Shown: piece after piece, positions 1 to 10,169 of the stretch
Numbering within the stretch: the stretch's first letter is position 1
Layout: every line of letters starts with the position of its first letter
Assembly: GCF_000738775.1 (NCBI RefSeq)
Contig: NZ_JPOC01000051.1
Coordinates: 80,634-144,633, forward strand
Direction: 5' to 3'
DNA: 64,000 nucleotides
Origin: Prescottella defluvii
GTDB taxonomy: Bacteria > Actinomycetota > Actinomycetes > Mycobacteriales > Mycobacteriaceae
Notes under the pieces: model-generated
The model's database searches: none
Seen by the model: only the letters and a program-made list of their open reading frames with translations
Told to the model about the DNA's origin: nothing
Translations under genes and position numbers: made by a program

Positions 1-527
1 GTGGCGACGACTTCCTTGGTGACGATCAAGGGGACGCCGTCCCGCTGGATCAGCAGCGCCTCGGCGTCGTGTGCGCTGTCCGGGTACGTCAGCCGGTGCA
101 CCTGCCCCGCACCGGTCGCCGGGTCGAGGTCGATCAGAGCGATGGTGGAACGGACGCGATGGTTGTCGCCGGTGTCTGCCAGCCACAGCCGGCCGTCCGG
201 GCCGATGCCCATGTCCTCGATGTCGTTCGGGTCGACCGGGACCGGGACCGTCGCGGTCACCGCGCAGTCACCGTCCATCACGATGACGGCGTCGTCGGTG
301 CCGCTGTCGCCGATCCCGTAGGTCGCGTCGCCCGACACGGCCAGCCCGGACAGCTCCGCGAGCGCCGGATCCACCGGCGTGCAGACCTGCTCGAACTGCG
401 CACCGGTCACCAGCACACCGGAGCCGGAACTCTGGGCGGCCGCCGGCGCGGCCAGCAGCATCGACGGAACGAGCGCGAGCGCGGCACCGGCGAGCGACAG
501 CCGGATCAAGCCGCGACCGCTATCCAC
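1..527 (-). CDS. secreted protein of unknown function, 3' end cut by window edge
   Basis: The first 175 residues are visible and the gene runs off the left edge. The GTG start at 527 overlaps the hflX stop codon by 8 bp, so it is probably translated from the hflX message. The N-terminus has a short basic stretch, a hydrophobic core with Leu and Ala runs, and an Ala-Ala-Ala-Gln site near residues 30-33: a typical Sec signal peptide. The mature part contains repeated Asp/Gly-rich strand-turn motifs such as GIGPDGRLWLADTGDN, which resemble blades of NHL-type beta-propellers. I do not recognise a specific family, and the propeller idea is inference. An exported or periplasmic protein is the safe statement. 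Confidence 0.75.
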   Translation of the reverse strand, partial: MDSGRGLIRLSLAGAALALVPSMLLAAPAAAQSSGSGVLVTGAQFEQVCTPVDPALAELSGLAVSGDATYGIGDSGTDDAVIVMDGDCAVTATVPVPVDPNDIEDMGIGPDGRLWLADTGDNHRVRSTIALIDLDPATGAGQVHRLTYPDSAHDAEALLIQRDGVPLIVTKEVVA

Positions 528-1992
528 GCCCCGCGTATTCGAGGAGAGCAGACGCGAGGGACTCGGGGACTCGAACACGCATCCGGGTGCCGTCCTCCTC
601 GTGGGACGAATCGAGGATCTGTCCGTCCGAGTGGATGCGGGCGACGAGATCGCCTCGCGAGTAGGGCACGAGGACGTCGACCTCGACCTCCGGTCGTCGA
701 ACGATCTCCCCCAGTCGCGTGCGTAGCTCATCGATGCCCTCCCCTGTTCGGGCGGACACGAACACCGCGCCGGGCAGGAGCCCGCGCAGCTGGGTCAGAA
801 CCACCGGGTCCGCAGCGTCGATCTTGTTTACCACGATCAACTCGGGCGGAGCGGTCGTATCGTTCTCACGGACGACCTCGGTGATGACCTCGCGGACAGC
901 CTTGATCTGGTCGGTCGGCAACGGATCGGAGCCGTCGACGACGTGCAGCAGCAGGTCGGCGTCGGTGACCTCCTCGAGCGTCGAGCGGAACGCCTCGACG
1001 AGCTGCGTCGGCAGGTGCCGCACGAACCCGACGGTGTCGGTGAGCACGTACTCGCGTCCGTCCTCGAACGCGGACTGACGCGTCGTCGGATCCAACGTCG
1101 CGAACAGGGCGTTCTGCACCAGCACGCCGGAACCTGTCAGCGCGTTGAGCAGGCTCGACTTACCGGCGTTGGTGTAGCCGACAATCGCGACCGACGGGAT
1201 CTCGCTGCGCAGCCGCTGACTGCGCTTGGTGTCGCGCGCGGCCTTCATGCCCCTGATCTCGCGACGCAGCTTCGCCATCCGCTCGCGGATCCGGCGACGG
1301 TCCGTCTCGATCTTCGTCTCGCCGGGACCGCGCAGGCCGACGCCGCCGTTGCTGCCCGCGCGACCACCGGCCTGCCGGGACATCGACTCGCCCCAGCCAC
1401 GCAGCCGGGGCAGCATGTACTCCATCTGAGCCAGGGCGACCTGCGCCTTGCCCTCGCGGGAGGTGGCGTGCTGCGCGAAGATGTCGAGGATCAGCGCGGT
1501 CCGATCGACCACCTTGACCTTGACGACCTTCTCCAGCGCGGTGAGCTGCGCGGGCGTGAGCTCACCGTCGCAGATGACGGTGTCAGCACCGGTCGCCAGG
1601 ACCACCTGCCGGAGCTCGTCGGCCTTGCCCGAACCGATGTACGTCGCGGCATCGGGCTTGTCCCGACGCTGAACCAGACCCTCGAGTACCTCGGAGCCGG
1701 CGGTCTCGGCGAGGGCGGCGAGCTCGGCCATGCTCGCGTCGGCCTGCGCGGCGGTGCCCGACGTCCAGACACCGACCAGGACCACGCGCTCGAGACGCAG
1801 CTGCCGGTACTCGACCTCGGTGACGTCGGTGAGCTCGGTCGACAGGCCCTGCACGCGCCGCAGCGCGGCACGCTCGTCGAGTTGCATGTCGCCGACGGAC
1901 GGGGCCGCGGAGTCGTCGACGTACTCGGCCTCGTCGGGGGTTGCCTGATCGTCCGTGGTGGACGGGACGTGGGTGTGATGTGTTTTCGTCAT
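520..1992 (-). CDS. hflX: GTPase HflX, ribosome-associated
   Basis: HflX binds the 50S subunit and helps split or rescue stalled ribosomes using GTP. The 490-residue product has the family layout: a variable acidic N-terminus (about 1-65), the glycine-rich HflX N-terminal domain, a basic linker with RGPGETKIETDRR near 221-233, then a G domain. The G domain shows G1 GYTNAGKS (272-279), DTVG (319-322) and NKID (389-392), all intact. The C-terminus is the usual short extension. hflX lies downstream of dapF on the same strand, but a hairpin separates them, so it may have its own promoter. The order hflX-dapF-miaA is conserved in mycobacteria. Confidence 0.96.
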   Translation of the reverse strand: MTKTHHTHVPSTTDDQATPDEAEYVDDSAAPSVGDMQLDERAALRRVQGLSTELTDVTEVEYRQLRLERVVLVGVWTSGTAAQADASMAELAALAETAGSEVLEGLVQRRDKPDAATYIGSGKADELRQVVLATGADTVICDGELTPAQLTALEKVVKVKVVDRTALILDIFAQHATSREGKAQVALAQMEYMLPRLRGWGESMSRQAGGRAGSNGGVGLRGPGETKIETDRRRIRERMAKLRREIRGMKAARDTKRSQRLRSEIPSVAIVGYTNAGKSSLLNALTGSGVLVQNALFATLDPTTRQSAFEDGREYVLTDTVGFVRHLPTQLVEAFRSTLEEVTDADLLLHVVDGSDPLPTDQIKAVREVITEVVRENDTTAPPELIVVNKIDAADPVVLTQLRGLLPGAVFVSARTGEGIDELRTRLGEIVRRPEVEVDVLVPYSRGDLVARIHSDGQILDSSHEEDGTRMRVRVPESLASALLEYAGRG

Positions 1993-2042
1993 ACACGTTC
2001 ATCGTCCCACGAAGCGCGACCGGCGTGCACGCGCATTTCGGT

Positions 2043-2065
2043 CGCCACCCGCCACGCGGGTGGCG
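2043..2065 (-). terminator. hairpin between dapF and hflX
   Basis: There is a perfect 10-bp stem (2043-2052 pairs with 2056-2065) and a 3-nt loop, about 30 nt past the dapF stop codon. No T-tract follows, which is common in high-GC actinobacteria. It probably terminates or attenuates dapF transcripts before hflX. Confidence 0.6.
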
Positions 2066-2094
2066 TCGGCACCGTCAGCCGAACGAACCGGGAT

Positions 2095-2964
2095 TCATCC
2101 CAGCTCGGTCCACCAGCGACCGTCGATCATGCCGGACGCGACCAGCACCGACGGACCGCGCAGCGCCGCCCGCCCACTGTCGATCGACACCTCGACCCGG
2201 CCGCCGGGCACCCGCACCTCGACGGCGCCGTCGGTGTGGCCGGCCGCCCGCAGCGCCGCGGCGGCCGCGGCGACGGTGCCGGTACCGCACGAGCGGGTCT
2301 CGCCGACACCACGCTCGTGGACGCGCATCTCCACGGCGCCGTCGGTGAGCGGGGTGAGGATCTCGACGTTGACGCCCTGTGGGAAGAAGCCGGGATCGAA
2401 TCCGGGTGCCGCCGTGAGGTCCAGCGCCGCGAGCGCCGCCGGTGTGAGAGCGGGGTCGACGCACGCGAGGTGGGGGTTGCCGACGTCGATGCCGATGCCG
2501 TCGAGCACGCGTCCGCCGATCGTGGCCGTCGACGACCCGAGTTCGCGCACCTGCCCCATGTCGACGGTCACGTCGCCGTAGACGTGATCGGCGGAGTGCA
2601 CCCGGACGGGCCGACCGCCGGCGCGGCTGCCGACGACGAACTCGTCGCGACCCTCGAGCCCGGTGGAACGCAGGTAGTGCGCGAACACGCGGACACCGTT
2701 GCCGCACATCTCGGCGATCGAGCCGTCGGCGTTGCGGTAGTCCATGAACCAGTCGTCGGGGCCGACGCCCTGAGGCAGCTCGGCCAGCACACCCACCGCG
2801 GTGAGTGCGCCCGCGCGGGCCACCCGCAGCAGTCCGTCGGCGCCCAGTCCGCGGCGGCGGTCGCACAGCGCGGCGATCCGGTGAGCGGGCAACGCGAGAT
2901 CGGCATCCGGATCCGGCAGGATCACGAAGTCGTTCTCGGTGCCGTGGCCCTTGCTGAATTCCAT
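2095..2964 (-). CDS. dapF: diaminopimelate epimerase
   Basis: DapF interconverts LL- and meso-diaminopimelate, the last step before lysine and the source of the peptidoglycan cross-linking residue. At 289 residues it has the normal length. Both catalytic cysteines are present: Cys87 in EMCGNGVR and Cys226 in RSCGTGT, the two-base cofactor-independent racemase pair. The ATG start at 2964 is preceded, after a 7-nt gap, by TAGAGT (2972-2977), a TANNNT -10 element, so the transcript may begin at the start codon. dapA and dapB occur elsewhere in the same window. Confidence 0.97.
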   Translation of the reverse strand: MEFSKGHGTENDFVILPDPDADLALPAHRIAALCDRRRGLGADGLLRVARAGALTAVGVLAELPQGVGPDDWFMDYRNADGSIAEMCGNGVRVFAHYLRSTGLEGRDEFVVGSRAGGRPVRVHSADHVYGDVTVDMGQVRELGSSTATIGGRVLDGIGIDVGNPHLACVDPALTPAALAALDLTAAPGFDPGFFPQGVNVEILTPLTDGAVEMRVHERGVGETRSCGTGTVAAAAAALRAAGHTDGAVEVRVPGGRVEVSIDSGRAALRGPSVLVASGMIDGRWWTELG

Positions 2965-2985
2965 GCCGTCAACTCTAGCGGGATG

Positions 2986-3903
2986 TCACCGGCCCTCGAC
3001 GACGCGCAGGACGCCGTCCAGGAGAGCGGGATCGGCGCCGTCCACCCAGTGCACCCGTGGATCCCGCCGGAACCACGACCGCTGCCGGCGGACGTACCGG
3101 CGGGTGCCGATGAACGTGCGCTCGACCGCCTCGGCGAGGTCGTACTCGCCGTCCAGCATCGCGAGCACCTGCGCGTATCCGATGGCCCGCTGCGCGGTCA
3201 CGCCCTCCCGCAGCCCCACCTCGATCAGCGCACGGACCTCGTCGACGAGCCCCCGCTCGAACATCAACTCGGTGCGCAGCCGAATCCGCGCGTCGAGTGC
3301 CTCCGTCTCGCGGTCGACGCCCACGATGACTGTGCCCCAACGTGGTTCGCCGATCTTCGGCGCAGACGCGGCGAACGGCTTGCCGGTGAGGTGCACGACC
3401 TCGAGCGCACGCACGATCCGCCGGCCGTCGGTCGGCAGGATCGACGCCGCCGCCTCCGGATCGACCCGCGCGAGCTCCGCATGGACCGCCGCCACGCCAC
3501 GCTCGGCGAGCTCGGCCTCCCAGTGCGCCCGGACCTGGGGATCGGTCGCGGGGAACGACCACTCGTCGAGCAACGACTGCACGTACATCATCGAGCCGCC
3601 GACGACGATCGGCACGGCACCCCGCGCGCGGATGTCGCCGATGTCGCGGCACGCCGCTTCCTGATAACGCGCGACCGTCGCGGTCTCGGTGACGTCCAGC
3701 ACGTCGAGCTGGTGGTGGACGATTCCCCGCCGTTCCGGCACGGTCAGCTTCGCGGTGCCGACGTCCATTCCGCGGTACAGCTGCATCGCATCGATGTTGA
3801 CGATCTCGCCGCCCAGCCGTTCCGCGAGGTCCAGACCCAGGTCCGATTTGCCGGTGGCGGTGGGGCCCACGACGGCGATCGGGGTACGTCCCTGCTCGGT
3901 CAC
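2986..3903 (-). CDS. miaA: tRNA dimethylallyltransferase
   Basis: MiaA adds a dimethylallyl group to A37 of tRNAs that read UNN codons; MiaB, also in this window, then methylthiolates it. The P-loop GPTATGKS lies at residues 13-20, and the substrate-contacting [17 protein letters not shown] region follows. I chose GTG at 3903 because it overlaps the upstream stop codon as GTGA (4 bp) and gives the family's usual N-terminus and 305 residues. The frame stays open further upstream, but that part reads as shadow of the preceding gene. The overlap implies translational coupling to the LigB-like gene. Confidence 0.96.
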   Translation of the reverse strand: MTEQGRTPIAVVGPTATGKSDLGLDLAERLGGEIVNIDAMQLYRGMDVGTAKLTVPERRGIVHHQLDVLDVTETATVARYQEAACRDIGDIRARGAVPIVVGGSMMYVQSLLDEWSFPATDPQVRAHWEAELAERGVAAVHAELARVDPEAAASILPTDGRRIVRALEVVHLTGKPFAASAPKIGEPRWGTVIVGVDRETEALDARIRLRTELMFERGLVDEVRALIEVGLREGVTAQRAIGYAQVLAMLDGEYDLAEAVERTFIGTRRYVRRQRSWFRRDPRVHWVDGADPALLDGVLRVVEGR

Positions 3904-4640
3904 GGCAGCCACATCCCGACGTGGTAGCCGACGCCGAAGGGCGACTCCGAGTACAGCGACTCGGCCTTGCGCGGACCACCGTCCGCGCCCCCGAACACCG
4001 CCGAAAGCGTCTGCCACGCAGCACGGCCGGACAGCCCGATCTCGCCGCACAGTCCCGCGTCGAGCCCGTCGAGGGCACCGCAGTCACCGCCGGCGAGCGC
4101 CCGACCCAGCACCGCCTCCACGGCTCCCGACCGCTCGTCGAACGCCCCGGGAGCCTTCTCCGTCAACGTGTTCGCGCCGTCGGCGACGATCAGCAGCCCC
4201 TGCGGCAACGGCGACGCATCGAGTTCGCGGCGCAGCTGTTCCCCCACGCGGATGCACTCCGCGGGCGAGGTGTTCGGTGCCAGGATTCGCGCCCGGACCG
4301 TCACCGACGGTGCGACGCGCCCACGCAGCCAGCCGGCCACGAGCGCCGCGAGCGGCATCTCGGGATCGGGCGCGCCGCGGTCGGATTCGCCTGGCGCCAG
4401 GCACACTCGCACGTCGACCCCGAATCCTGCGAAGGTGCCGCGCGATTCGGGGGCGATCTCGGTGGCGGGCGCACCCGGGTCGGCGACACCGATGACGGTC
4501 CACTGCCCGCACGCTTCGCCGAGCCGGGCGGACACGTCCAGCGCGGCTTGGCGCAACCGGTCGGTTTCCGCTGCAGCGGCCCCGGCCAATTGGGGCACCA
4601 GCAGCGGAGGGGAGGGCACGAAAGCAGCGGCGGTCAACAC
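3900..4640 (-). CDS. LigB-fold (class III extradiol dioxygenase-like) protein, probably not metal-binding
   Basis: This 246-residue protein starts at GTG 4640 and corresponds by position and sequence style to M. tuberculosis Rv2728c, next to miaA. The N-terminus VPSPPLLVP and the strand layout resemble the LigB/class III extradiol dioxygenase fold. Real dioxygenases of this class bind Fe(II) through histidines and usually show a PHPP-type N-terminus; here the His is Ser. I count only one histidine in the whole protein (near the C-terminus, GYHVGMW). It may therefore have kept the fold but lost the catalysis, which is inference. It is coupled to miaA by a GTGA overlap. Function unknown. Confidence 0.8.
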   Translation of the reverse strand: MLTAAAFVPSPPLLVPQLAGAAAAETDRLRQAALDVSARLGEACGQWTVIGVADPGAPATEIAPESRGTFAGFGVDVRVCLAPGESDRGAPDPEMPLAALVAGWLRGRVAPSVTVRARILAPNTSPAECIRVGEQLRRELDASPLPQGLLIVADGANTLTEKAPGAFDERSGAVEAVLGRALAGGDCGALDGLDAGLCGEIGLSGRAAWQTLSAVFGGADGGPRKAESLYSESPFGVGYHVGMWLP

Positions 4641-4808
4641 ACTGCGCCACGGTAGTCGACCCGAGGTGGCGCCCTCCGACGGTCATACCTGTTTCAATAG
4701 TCGTGAACAGTCGCTGCAGGCTCCCCCTGTTTCCGGTCGACCCGACCGGGCCTGCGGGAGGCGACAGTGCGATCAGGCAGCCGTGACGCGCGGCAGAGAC
4801 GAGGAGCT

Positions 4809-6164
4809 ATGACCGAGAGCAACGCACCCAAGCCGGGTACCCCCAAGCCGGGCGTCCCCAAGCCCGGCGCCGCCAAGCCGGGTGCCGTGAAATCGAGCTC
4901 GCCCAAGCCCGGTCCGGCTCCGACCCACGCCGCACCCGGCGTGGCCGCCAGCGATCCCAGCCTGTTCGGCCGGGTCGACGACGACGGCACCGCGTGGGTG
5001 AAGACGGCCGACGGCGAACGACAGATCGGCTCGTGGCAGGCCGGGGACGCCGCCGAGGGCCTCGCGCACTTCGGGCGACGGTACGACGACCTGGCGACCG
5101 AGGTGACGCTCCTCGAGACCCGCCTGGCCTCCGGTGCCGGCGATGCCAAGAAGACCCGGGCGGCGGCCGCTGCGCTCGCCGAGTCGCTTCCCACCGCGAC
5201 CGTCATCGGCGACCTCGACGCACTGAGCGTTCGTTTGGCGGCGATCATCGCGGGCTCCGAGCAGGCCGAGGAGCAGGAGAAGCACGACAAGGAGCAGTCC
5301 CGGCAGGAGCAGACCTCCCGCAAGGAGGCGCTCGCGGCCGAGGCCGAGCAGATCGGCAACGAGTCGACGCAGTGGAAGGCCGCGGGCGACCGGCTGCGCG
5401 AGATCCTCGACGAGTGGAAGACCATCCGGGGCCTCGACCGCAAGACCGACGACGCACTGTGGAAGCGGTACTCGAAGGCACGCGAGGCGTTCAACCGCCG
5501 TCGGGGCACCCACTTCGCCGACCTCGATCGCGAACGGGCCGGCGCGAAGTCCCGCAAGGAGGAACTCGTCACCCAGGCCGAGTCGTTGGCGACGTCCACC
5601 GACTGGGGGCCCACGGCCGGCGAGTTCCGCGACCTGCTCGCCGAGTGGAAGGCCGCGGGGCGGGCGCCCCGCGAGGCGGACGACGCACTGTGGCGGCGGT
5701 TCAAGGAGGCGCAGGACGTCTTCTTCGCCGCCCGCAACGCCGCCGCATCCGAACGCGACGCGGAGTTCTCGGAGAACGCGGCCGCCAAGGAGGAGTTGCT
5801 GAAGTCCGCCGGGGCCATCGACCCCGACAAGGACCTCGAGGCGGCCCGCGCGGCCCTGCGTGACCTGCAGGAGAAGTGGGACGCGATCGGCAAGGTTCCG
5901 CGCGAGCGGATGCACGATCTCGAGGGCAAGCTCCGCGCGATCGAGAAGCGCGTGCGCGAGGCGGCCGACTCGGAGTGGCGTCGCACCGATCCCGAGGCGC
6001 TGGCGCGGGCCGCCCAGTTCCGGGAGCGCGTCGCCCAGTTCGAGGATCAGGCCGCCAAGGCCACCGCAGCCGGCAAGACCAAGGACGCCGAGAAGGCGCG
6101 CGCTCAGGCCCAGCAGTGGCGTGAGTGGGCCGAGGCCGCCGAGGGCGCCGTCAACGAGCGTTGA
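4809..6164 (+). CDS. DUF349 family protein with Pro-Lys-rich N-terminus
   Basis: The start at ATG 4809 is supported by GAGGAG (4801-4806) just upstream and gives 451 residues. Residues 7-40 are a low-complexity tail of repeated PKPG units. The rest is mostly helical and charged, with at least two clear DUF349 repeats (the pattern LxEWKxxG...DDALWxRFxxAxxxF) and a third related one near the C-terminus. It matches the position of Rv2731. The family is conserved in actinobacteria but its function is not established; a coiled, nucleic-acid- or protein-binding scaffold is plausible. A strong hairpin terminator follows the stop codon. Confidence 0.88.
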   Translation: MTESNAPKPGTPKPGVPKPGAAKPGAVKSSSPKPGPAPTHAAPGVAASDPSLFGRVDDDGTAWVKTADGERQIGSWQAGDAAEGLAHFGRRYDDLATEVTLLETRLASGAGDAKKTRAAAAALAESLPTATVIGDLDALSVRLAAIIAGSEQAEEQEKHDKEQSRQEQTSRKEALAAEAEQIGNESTQWKAAGDRLREILDEWKTIRGLDRKTDDALWKRYSKAREAFNRRRGTHFADLDRERAGAKSRKEELVTQAESLATSTDWGPTAGEFRDLLAEWKAAGRAPREADDALWRRFKEAQDVFFAARNAAASERDAEFSENAAAKEELLKSAGAIDPDKDLEAARAALRDLQEKWDAIGKVPRERMHDLEGKLRAIEKRVREAADSEWRRTDPEALARAAQFRERVAQFEDQAAKATAAGKTKDAEKARAQAQQWREWAEAAEGAVNER

Positions 6165-6171
6165 TCTTCGA

Positions 6172-6215
6172 CGAGTGAGGGGTGCGACGCCGGTCGGCGT
6201 CGCACCCCTCACTCG
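6172..6215. terminator. bidirectional terminator, 20-bp stem
   Basis: There is a perfect 20-bp stem (6172-6191 with 6196-6215) and a GGTC loop between the convergent DUF349 gene and the membrane-protein gene. It starts 8 nt after the DUF349 stop and can serve both strands. Confidence 0.9.
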
Positions 6216-6243
6216 TGTTCCGGGCGAACTCGGTCGCCGGAAC

Positions 6244-6864
6244 TCAGTTCTGCCAGTCCTCGCGCGTCTGATCCTCGCTCGCAGCGTTGCGGCGCGCCTC
6301 CTCGGCGGCCAGTTGCACCGCGGTCCGGGTCCACACCACCTTGATCCAGTGGAACGTCAGCACGATGACCGCGATCCACCCCAGCACGAGACCGAATCCC
6401 GGGCCCGAACCCGAGGCCTCGGCCACGGGGAGGGTCTGCCGCGACCAGATCGCGAGCATGCCGAACACCACCGAGACCGCGGTGCCCGCCAACGCGATCC
6501 ACGCCAGCACCCACCGTCGGGTCACCAGCGCGAGAATCGAGAAGACACCGCCGAACACGACTGCCAGCCACATGAAGATCCGTGACGGCAGATTGACGTA
6601 CTCGTCGATCGCGTCCTGGTCGCCGACGAGAACGTCCCACCCGTTCGCGGATCCGGTGTGCGGCAACGTGAACGACAGCAGCAGCACCAGCACGCACACC
6701 GCCACCACGACCGCCCGGATGCCGGGGTCGATCTCCCCGGCAACCTTCTTCTCGGCGGCCTCGAAGTCCTTCTGGTACTCCTCTATCGGATCCGGAACTC
6801 CCGGCACGTCCCGGCCCGGTCGGTTCTCACTACCGGAAGCGTCGCCGCTGTCCGAGGTGCTCAT
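6244..6864 (-). CDS. four-helix membrane protein (Rv2732c-like)
   Basis: The product has 206 residues. An acidic cytoplasmic-looking N-terminus (about 1-50) is followed by four hydrophobic segments (roughly 53-72, 95-113, 118-140 and 157-177) and a charged C-terminal tail. The ATG at 6864 overlaps the miaB stop codon as ATGA, so the two genes are translationally coupled. An in-frame ATG three codons upstream (6873) is a less likely start. Its place after miaB matches Rv2732c. No catalytic motif is visible and the function is unknown. Confidence 0.85.
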   Translation of the reverse strand: MSTSDSGDASGSENRPGRDVPGVPDPIEEYQKDFEAAEKKVAGEIDPGIRAVVVAVCVLVLLLSFTLPHTGSANGWDVLVGDQDAIDEYVNLPSRIFMWLAVVFGGVFSILALVTRRWVLAWIALAGTAVSVVFGMLAIWSRQTLPVAEASGSGPGFGLVLGWIAVIVLTFHWIKVVWTRTAVQLAAEEARRNAASEDQTREDWQN

Positions 6865-8378
6865 GCGTTGCATCCCATCTGTGTTGGCAGCGGCGCGGGG
6901 GCGCCGACCTGCGGCAACCCCAGCCCCACGCCGATCGGCGGGGTCTTCGGGGTGACCCCTCGTTCGAACGAGTCTCCGGCGCGGGTGCGCCGGTGGGTGA
7001 GGACGAGATCGTCCGCGACCAGGTGGTGCGGGGCGGCACCGGTCACGACGACGGTGATGACGTCGCCGGGACGCAGGTCGCCGTCGAGGTTGCCCTCGGG
7101 CTTGAAGTGGACGAGGCGACCGTCTCGTGCACGGCCGCTCATGCGCGCGGTCTCGGCGTTCTTGCGACCGTCGCCGGCGGTGATCAGCAACTCGACCTCG
7201 GTGCCGACGAGCTTGCGGTTCTCGTCGAGGGTGATCTCCTCCTGGAGCGCGATGAGGCGCTCGTAGCGTTCCTGCACAACAGCTTTCGGGAGCTGCCCCT
7301 CCATCTCGGCGGCCGGGGTGCCCGGACGCTTGGAGTACTGGAACGTGAAGGCACTGGTGAAGCGAGCCTGCCGGACCACGTCGAGGGTGGCCTGGAAGTC
7401 CTCCTCGGTCTCCCCGGGGAAGCCGACGATGATGTCGGTGGTGATCGCGGCGTGCGGCATCGCGGCGCGGACCTTCTCGATGATCCCGAGGAACTTGGCG
7501 CTGCGGTACGACCGGCGCATCGCCTTGAGGACCCGGTCGGAACCGGACTGCAACGGCATGTGCAACTGCGGGCACACGTTCGGCGTCGACGCCATCGCCT
7601 CGATGACGTCGTCGGTGAACTCCGCCGGATGCGGGGAGGTGAATCGGACGCGCTCGAGCCCCTCGATCTGTCCGCAGGCACTGAGCAGCTTCGCGAAGGC
7701 GCCGCGGTCCCGCGGGATCTCGGGGTCGGCGAACGAGACTCCGTACGAGTTGACGTTCTGCCCGAGCAGCGTCACCTCGAGCACGCCCTCGTTCACGAGC
7801 GCCTGGACCTCGGCGAGGATGTCGCCGGGACGACGATCGACCTCCTTGCCGCGCAGGGCGGGCACGATACAGAACGTGCAGGTGTTGTTGCAGCCGACGG
7901 AGATCGACACCCAGCCCGCGTACGCGGACTCACGCTTGGCCGGCAGGGTCGACGGGAACGCCTCGAGCGATTCGAGGATCTCGACCTGCGCCTCCTCGTT
8001 GTGCCGGGCGCGCTCGAGCAGCGCCGGCAGCGAGCCGATGTTGTGGGTACCGAACACGACGTCGACCCACGGCGCCTTCTTCACGACGGTGTCGCGGTCC
8101 TTCTGGGCAAGGCAGCCGCCGACGGCGATCTGCATGCCGGGGCGCTCCTCCTTCACCGGGGCGAGGTGGCTGAGATTGCCGTACAACTTGTTGTCGGCGT
8201 TCTCGCGGACCGCGCAGGTGTTGAAGACGACCAGATCGGCCTGCTCCCCCGGCACCGCCTTGGTGTAGCCGGCGTCCTCGAGCAGACCCGAGAGCCGTTC
8301 CGAATCGTGCACGTTCATCTGACAGCCGTAGGTGCGGACCTCATAGCTGCGCCCGGCGTTCTGGTCGATCGTCTCCAC
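6861..8378 (-). CDS. miaB: tRNA-2-methylthio-N6-dimethylallyladenosine synthase
   Basis: MiaB is a radical-SAM methylthiotransferase that adds the 2-methylthio group to i6A37 made by MiaA. With the GTG start at 8378 it has 505 residues. The three auxiliary-cluster cysteines are Cys19 (YGCQMN), Cys55 (NTCAVRE) and Cys89 (GGCLAQ); the radical-SAM triad is Cys163, Cys167 and Cys170 (GCNNTCTFC). A C-terminal TRAM-like RNA-binding region ends near residue 465, followed by about 40 Gly/Pro-rich residues that look non-conserved. The upstream in-frame extension lacks family features and was left out. The divergent neighbour is gluA. Confidence 0.97.
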   Translation of the reverse strand: METIDQNAGRSYEVRTYGCQMNVHDSERLSGLLEDAGYTKAVPGEQADLVVFNTCAVRENADNKLYGNLSHLAPVKEERPGMQIAVGGCLAQKDRDTVVKKAPWVDVVFGTHNIGSLPALLERARHNEEAQVEILESLEAFPSTLPAKRESAYAGWVSISVGCNNTCTFCIVPALRGKEVDRRPGDILAEVQALVNEGVLEVTLLGQNVNSYGVSFADPEIPRDRGAFAKLLSACGQIEGLERVRFTSPHPAEFTDDVIEAMASTPNVCPQLHMPLQSGSDRVLKAMRRSYRSAKFLGIIEKVRAAMPHAAITTDIIVGFPGETEEDFQATLDVVRQARFTSAFTFQYSKRPGTPAAEMEGQLPKAVVQERYERLIALQEEITLDENRKLVGTEVELLITAGDGRKNAETARMSGRARDGRLVHFKPEGNLDGDLRPGDVITVVVTGAAPHHLVADDLVLTHRRTRAGDSFERGVTPKTPPIGVGLGLPQVGAPAPLPTQMGCNA

Positions 8379-8451
8379 GGGTCCAAGGGTACGGGTCCCG
8401 GCAAAACCGCCTGTCGCGGCCACATTGTTCACCGGAGCCGAACGGCCACCG

Positions 8452-8510
8452 CTTGATCGTTCAAGATCGATAGCCGCTAGACCAGCGGGTACGTAATAGG
8501 TCCATATAGG
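8452..8510 (+). promoter_or_regulatory. candidate gluA promoter/operator region
   Basis: The 142-bp miaB/gluA divergent gap holds a palindrome CTTGATCGTTCAAG (8452-8465) and a -10-like TATAGG (8505-8510) ending 10 nt before the gluA ATG. The palindrome could bind a regulator of the glutamate importer. No binding protein can be named from sequence alone. Confidence 0.35.
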
Positions 8511-8520
8511 GTTACGCGTT

Positions 8521-9294
8521 ATGACGCAGCCTGAGACCACCGGAGCGGCTACCGGAACCCAGTCGATGATCTCCATGAAGGGGGTCGACAAGCACTACGG
8601 CGACCTGCATGTTCTGAAGAACATCGACCTGGAGATACCCTCCGGCCAGGTTGTCGTGATGCTCGGCCCGTCCGGGTCCGGCAAGTCGACGCTCTGCCGC
8701 ACGATCAACCGTCTCGAACCCATCGATCGGGGAGCCATCACGATCGACGGCGTACCGGTGCCGGCCGAGGGCCGCGCCCTCGCCCGCCTCCGCTCGGATG
8801 TCGGCATGGTGTTCCAGAGCTTCAACCTCTTCGCGCACAAGACGGTGCTCGAGAACGTGATGCTCGGGCCGATGAAGGTCCGCAAGATCGACAAGGCTGC
8901 GGCCAAGGAGCGCGCACTCGCACTCCTGGAGCGGGTCGGTATCCAGGCGCAGGCCGAGAAGTACCCGGCGCAGCTGTCCGGCGGCCAGCAGCAGCGTGTG
9001 GCCATCGCCCGCTCCCTGGCGATGGACCCGAAGGTCATGCTGTTCGACGAGCCGACCTCCGCCCTCGACCCCGAGATGGTCAACGAGGTCCTCGACGTCA
9101 TGGTGAACCTCGCCAAGGAGGGCATGACAATGATCGTCGTGACCCACGAGATGGGGTTCGCCCGCAAGGCCGCCGACCGGATCATCTTCATGGCCGACGG
9201 CCGGATCCTCGAGGACACCTCCCCGGAGACGTTCTTCACCGCACCTGAGTCCGACCGCGCCAAGGACTTCCTCGGCAAGATCCTCGGTCACTGA
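8521..9294 (+). CDS. gluA: glutamate ABC transporter ATP-binding protein
   Basis: GluA powers glutamate import together with GluB, GluC and GluD. The 257 residues include Walker A GPSGSGKS (49-56), the Q-loop (VFQSFNLF), signature LSGGQQQR, Walker B VMLFDEP and the switch His (VTHEMG). It closely resembles C. glutamicum GluA, which begins at the equivalent of the internal ATG at 8566; the first 15 residues are therefore uncertain. No clear ribosome-binding site precedes either start. It is the first gene of a four-gene operon, with gluB 20 bp downstream. Confidence 0.94.
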   Translation: MTQPETTGAATGTQSMISMKGVDKHYGDLHVLKNIDLEIPSGQVVVMLGPSGSGKSTLCRTINRLEPIDRGAITIDGVPVPAEGRALARLRSDVGMVFQSFNLFAHKTVLENVMLGPMKVRKIDKAAAKERALALLERVGIQAQAEKYPAQLSGGQQQRVAIARSLAMDPKVMLFDEPTSALDPEMVNEVLDVMVNLAKEGMTMIVVTHEMGFARKAADRIIFMADGRILEDTSPETFFTAPESDRAKDFLGKILGH

Positions 9295-9314
9295 GCCGGG
9301 GCGGGAGGAACACG

Positions 9315-10154
9315 ATGAGAAGAATCAGATCCCGGCGCATCCTGACCGCCGTCGCGGCCCTCACCGCGGTCGTGCTGACAGCGTCGGCGTGCGGCAGCAG
9401 CGAGCCGCGGGACGTGCTCGCGGACGCCGCCGACGGCCACCTCACCATCGGCACCAAGTACGACCAGCCCGGACTGGCACTGCGCGAACCGGACAAGACC
9501 ATGACCGGCTTCGACGTCGAGGTCGCCAAGTACATCGCGAACTACCTGGGCGTCCCCGAGAGCGGCATCACGTGGCGCGAGGCGCCGTCGGCGCAGCGCG
9601 AGAACCTGATCAAGAACGGTGAAGTCGACTTCGTCGTCGGAACGTACTCGATCACCGACAACCGCAAGAAGGTCGTCGACTTCGCCGGCCCGTACTACAT
9701 CGCGGGCCAATCACTCCTGGTCCGCGCCGACGACGACACCATCACCGGCCCCGAATCCCTCGAAGGCGGGAAGAGGCTGTGCTCGGTGTCCGGTTCCACC
9801 CCGGCGCAGAAGATCAAGAAGTCGTACCCGGGCGTGCAGTTGCAGCAGTTCGACAGCTACTCATCGTGTGTCGAGGCGCTGCACCGCGGCAAGGTCGACG
9901 CCCTCACCACGGACGACATCATCCTGGCCGGGTACTCCGCCCAGTATCCCGGCGAGTTCAAACTCGCCGGTGAGCCGTTCACCACCGAACCCTACGGAGT
10001 CGGTCTACCGAAGGGCGACACGGAAGCACGGATGAAGATCAACGATGCGATCGAGGACATGATCGCGACCGGGGCCTGGCAGCGGGCGCTCGAGGACACC
10101 ATGGGCGAGTCCGGCTATGCGCTGCCCGCGCCGCCGGCCGTCGACCGGTACTGA
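9315..10154 (+). CDS. gluB: glutamate-binding lipoprotein of ABC transporter
   Basis: This is the extracytoplasmic solute-binding component. The 279-residue precursor has a basic N-terminus, a hydrophobic stretch and a lipobox LTASAC with Cys26 as the lipidated residue, so it should be anchored on the outer face of the membrane. The body is a family 3 (amino-acid) binding protein with the conserved FDVEVAKYIANYLG and NRKKVVDFAGPYY regions. The start is supported by GGGAGGA about 8 nt upstream. It matches GluB of corynebacteria. Confidence 0.94.
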   Translation: MRRIRSRRILTAVAALTAVVLTASACGSSEPRDVLADAADGHLTIGTKYDQPGLALREPDKTMTGFDVEVAKYIANYLGVPESGITWREAPSAQRENLIKNGEVDFVVGTYSITDNRKKVVDFAGPYYIAGQSLLVRADDDTITGPESLEGGKRLCSVSGSTPAQKIKKSYPGVQLQQFDSYSSCVEALHRGKVDALTTDDIILAGYSAQYPGEFKLAGEPFTTEPYGVGLPKGDTEARMKINDAIEDMIATGAWQRALEDTMGESGYALPAPPAVDRY

Positions 10155-10169
10155 TACGGAGGAGGTGAC

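Noticed and set aside
943..3927. Very long open frame on the plus strand opposite hflX, dapF and miaA
   Set aside because: It is Arg/His/Asp-rich without any domain, runs antisense to three well-recognised genes, and follows from GC-rich codon bias.
4826..4930. Short DNA repeats in the DUF349 gene
   Set aside because: They encode PKPG units of a disordered tail in frame; they are not a CRISPR array or mobile repeat.
8453..8481. Canonical -35/-10 pair TTGATC-N17-GCTAGA for gluA
   Set aside because: The -10 fit is poor and the TATAGG nearer the start codon is at least as good; the promoter was left as a low-confidence region.
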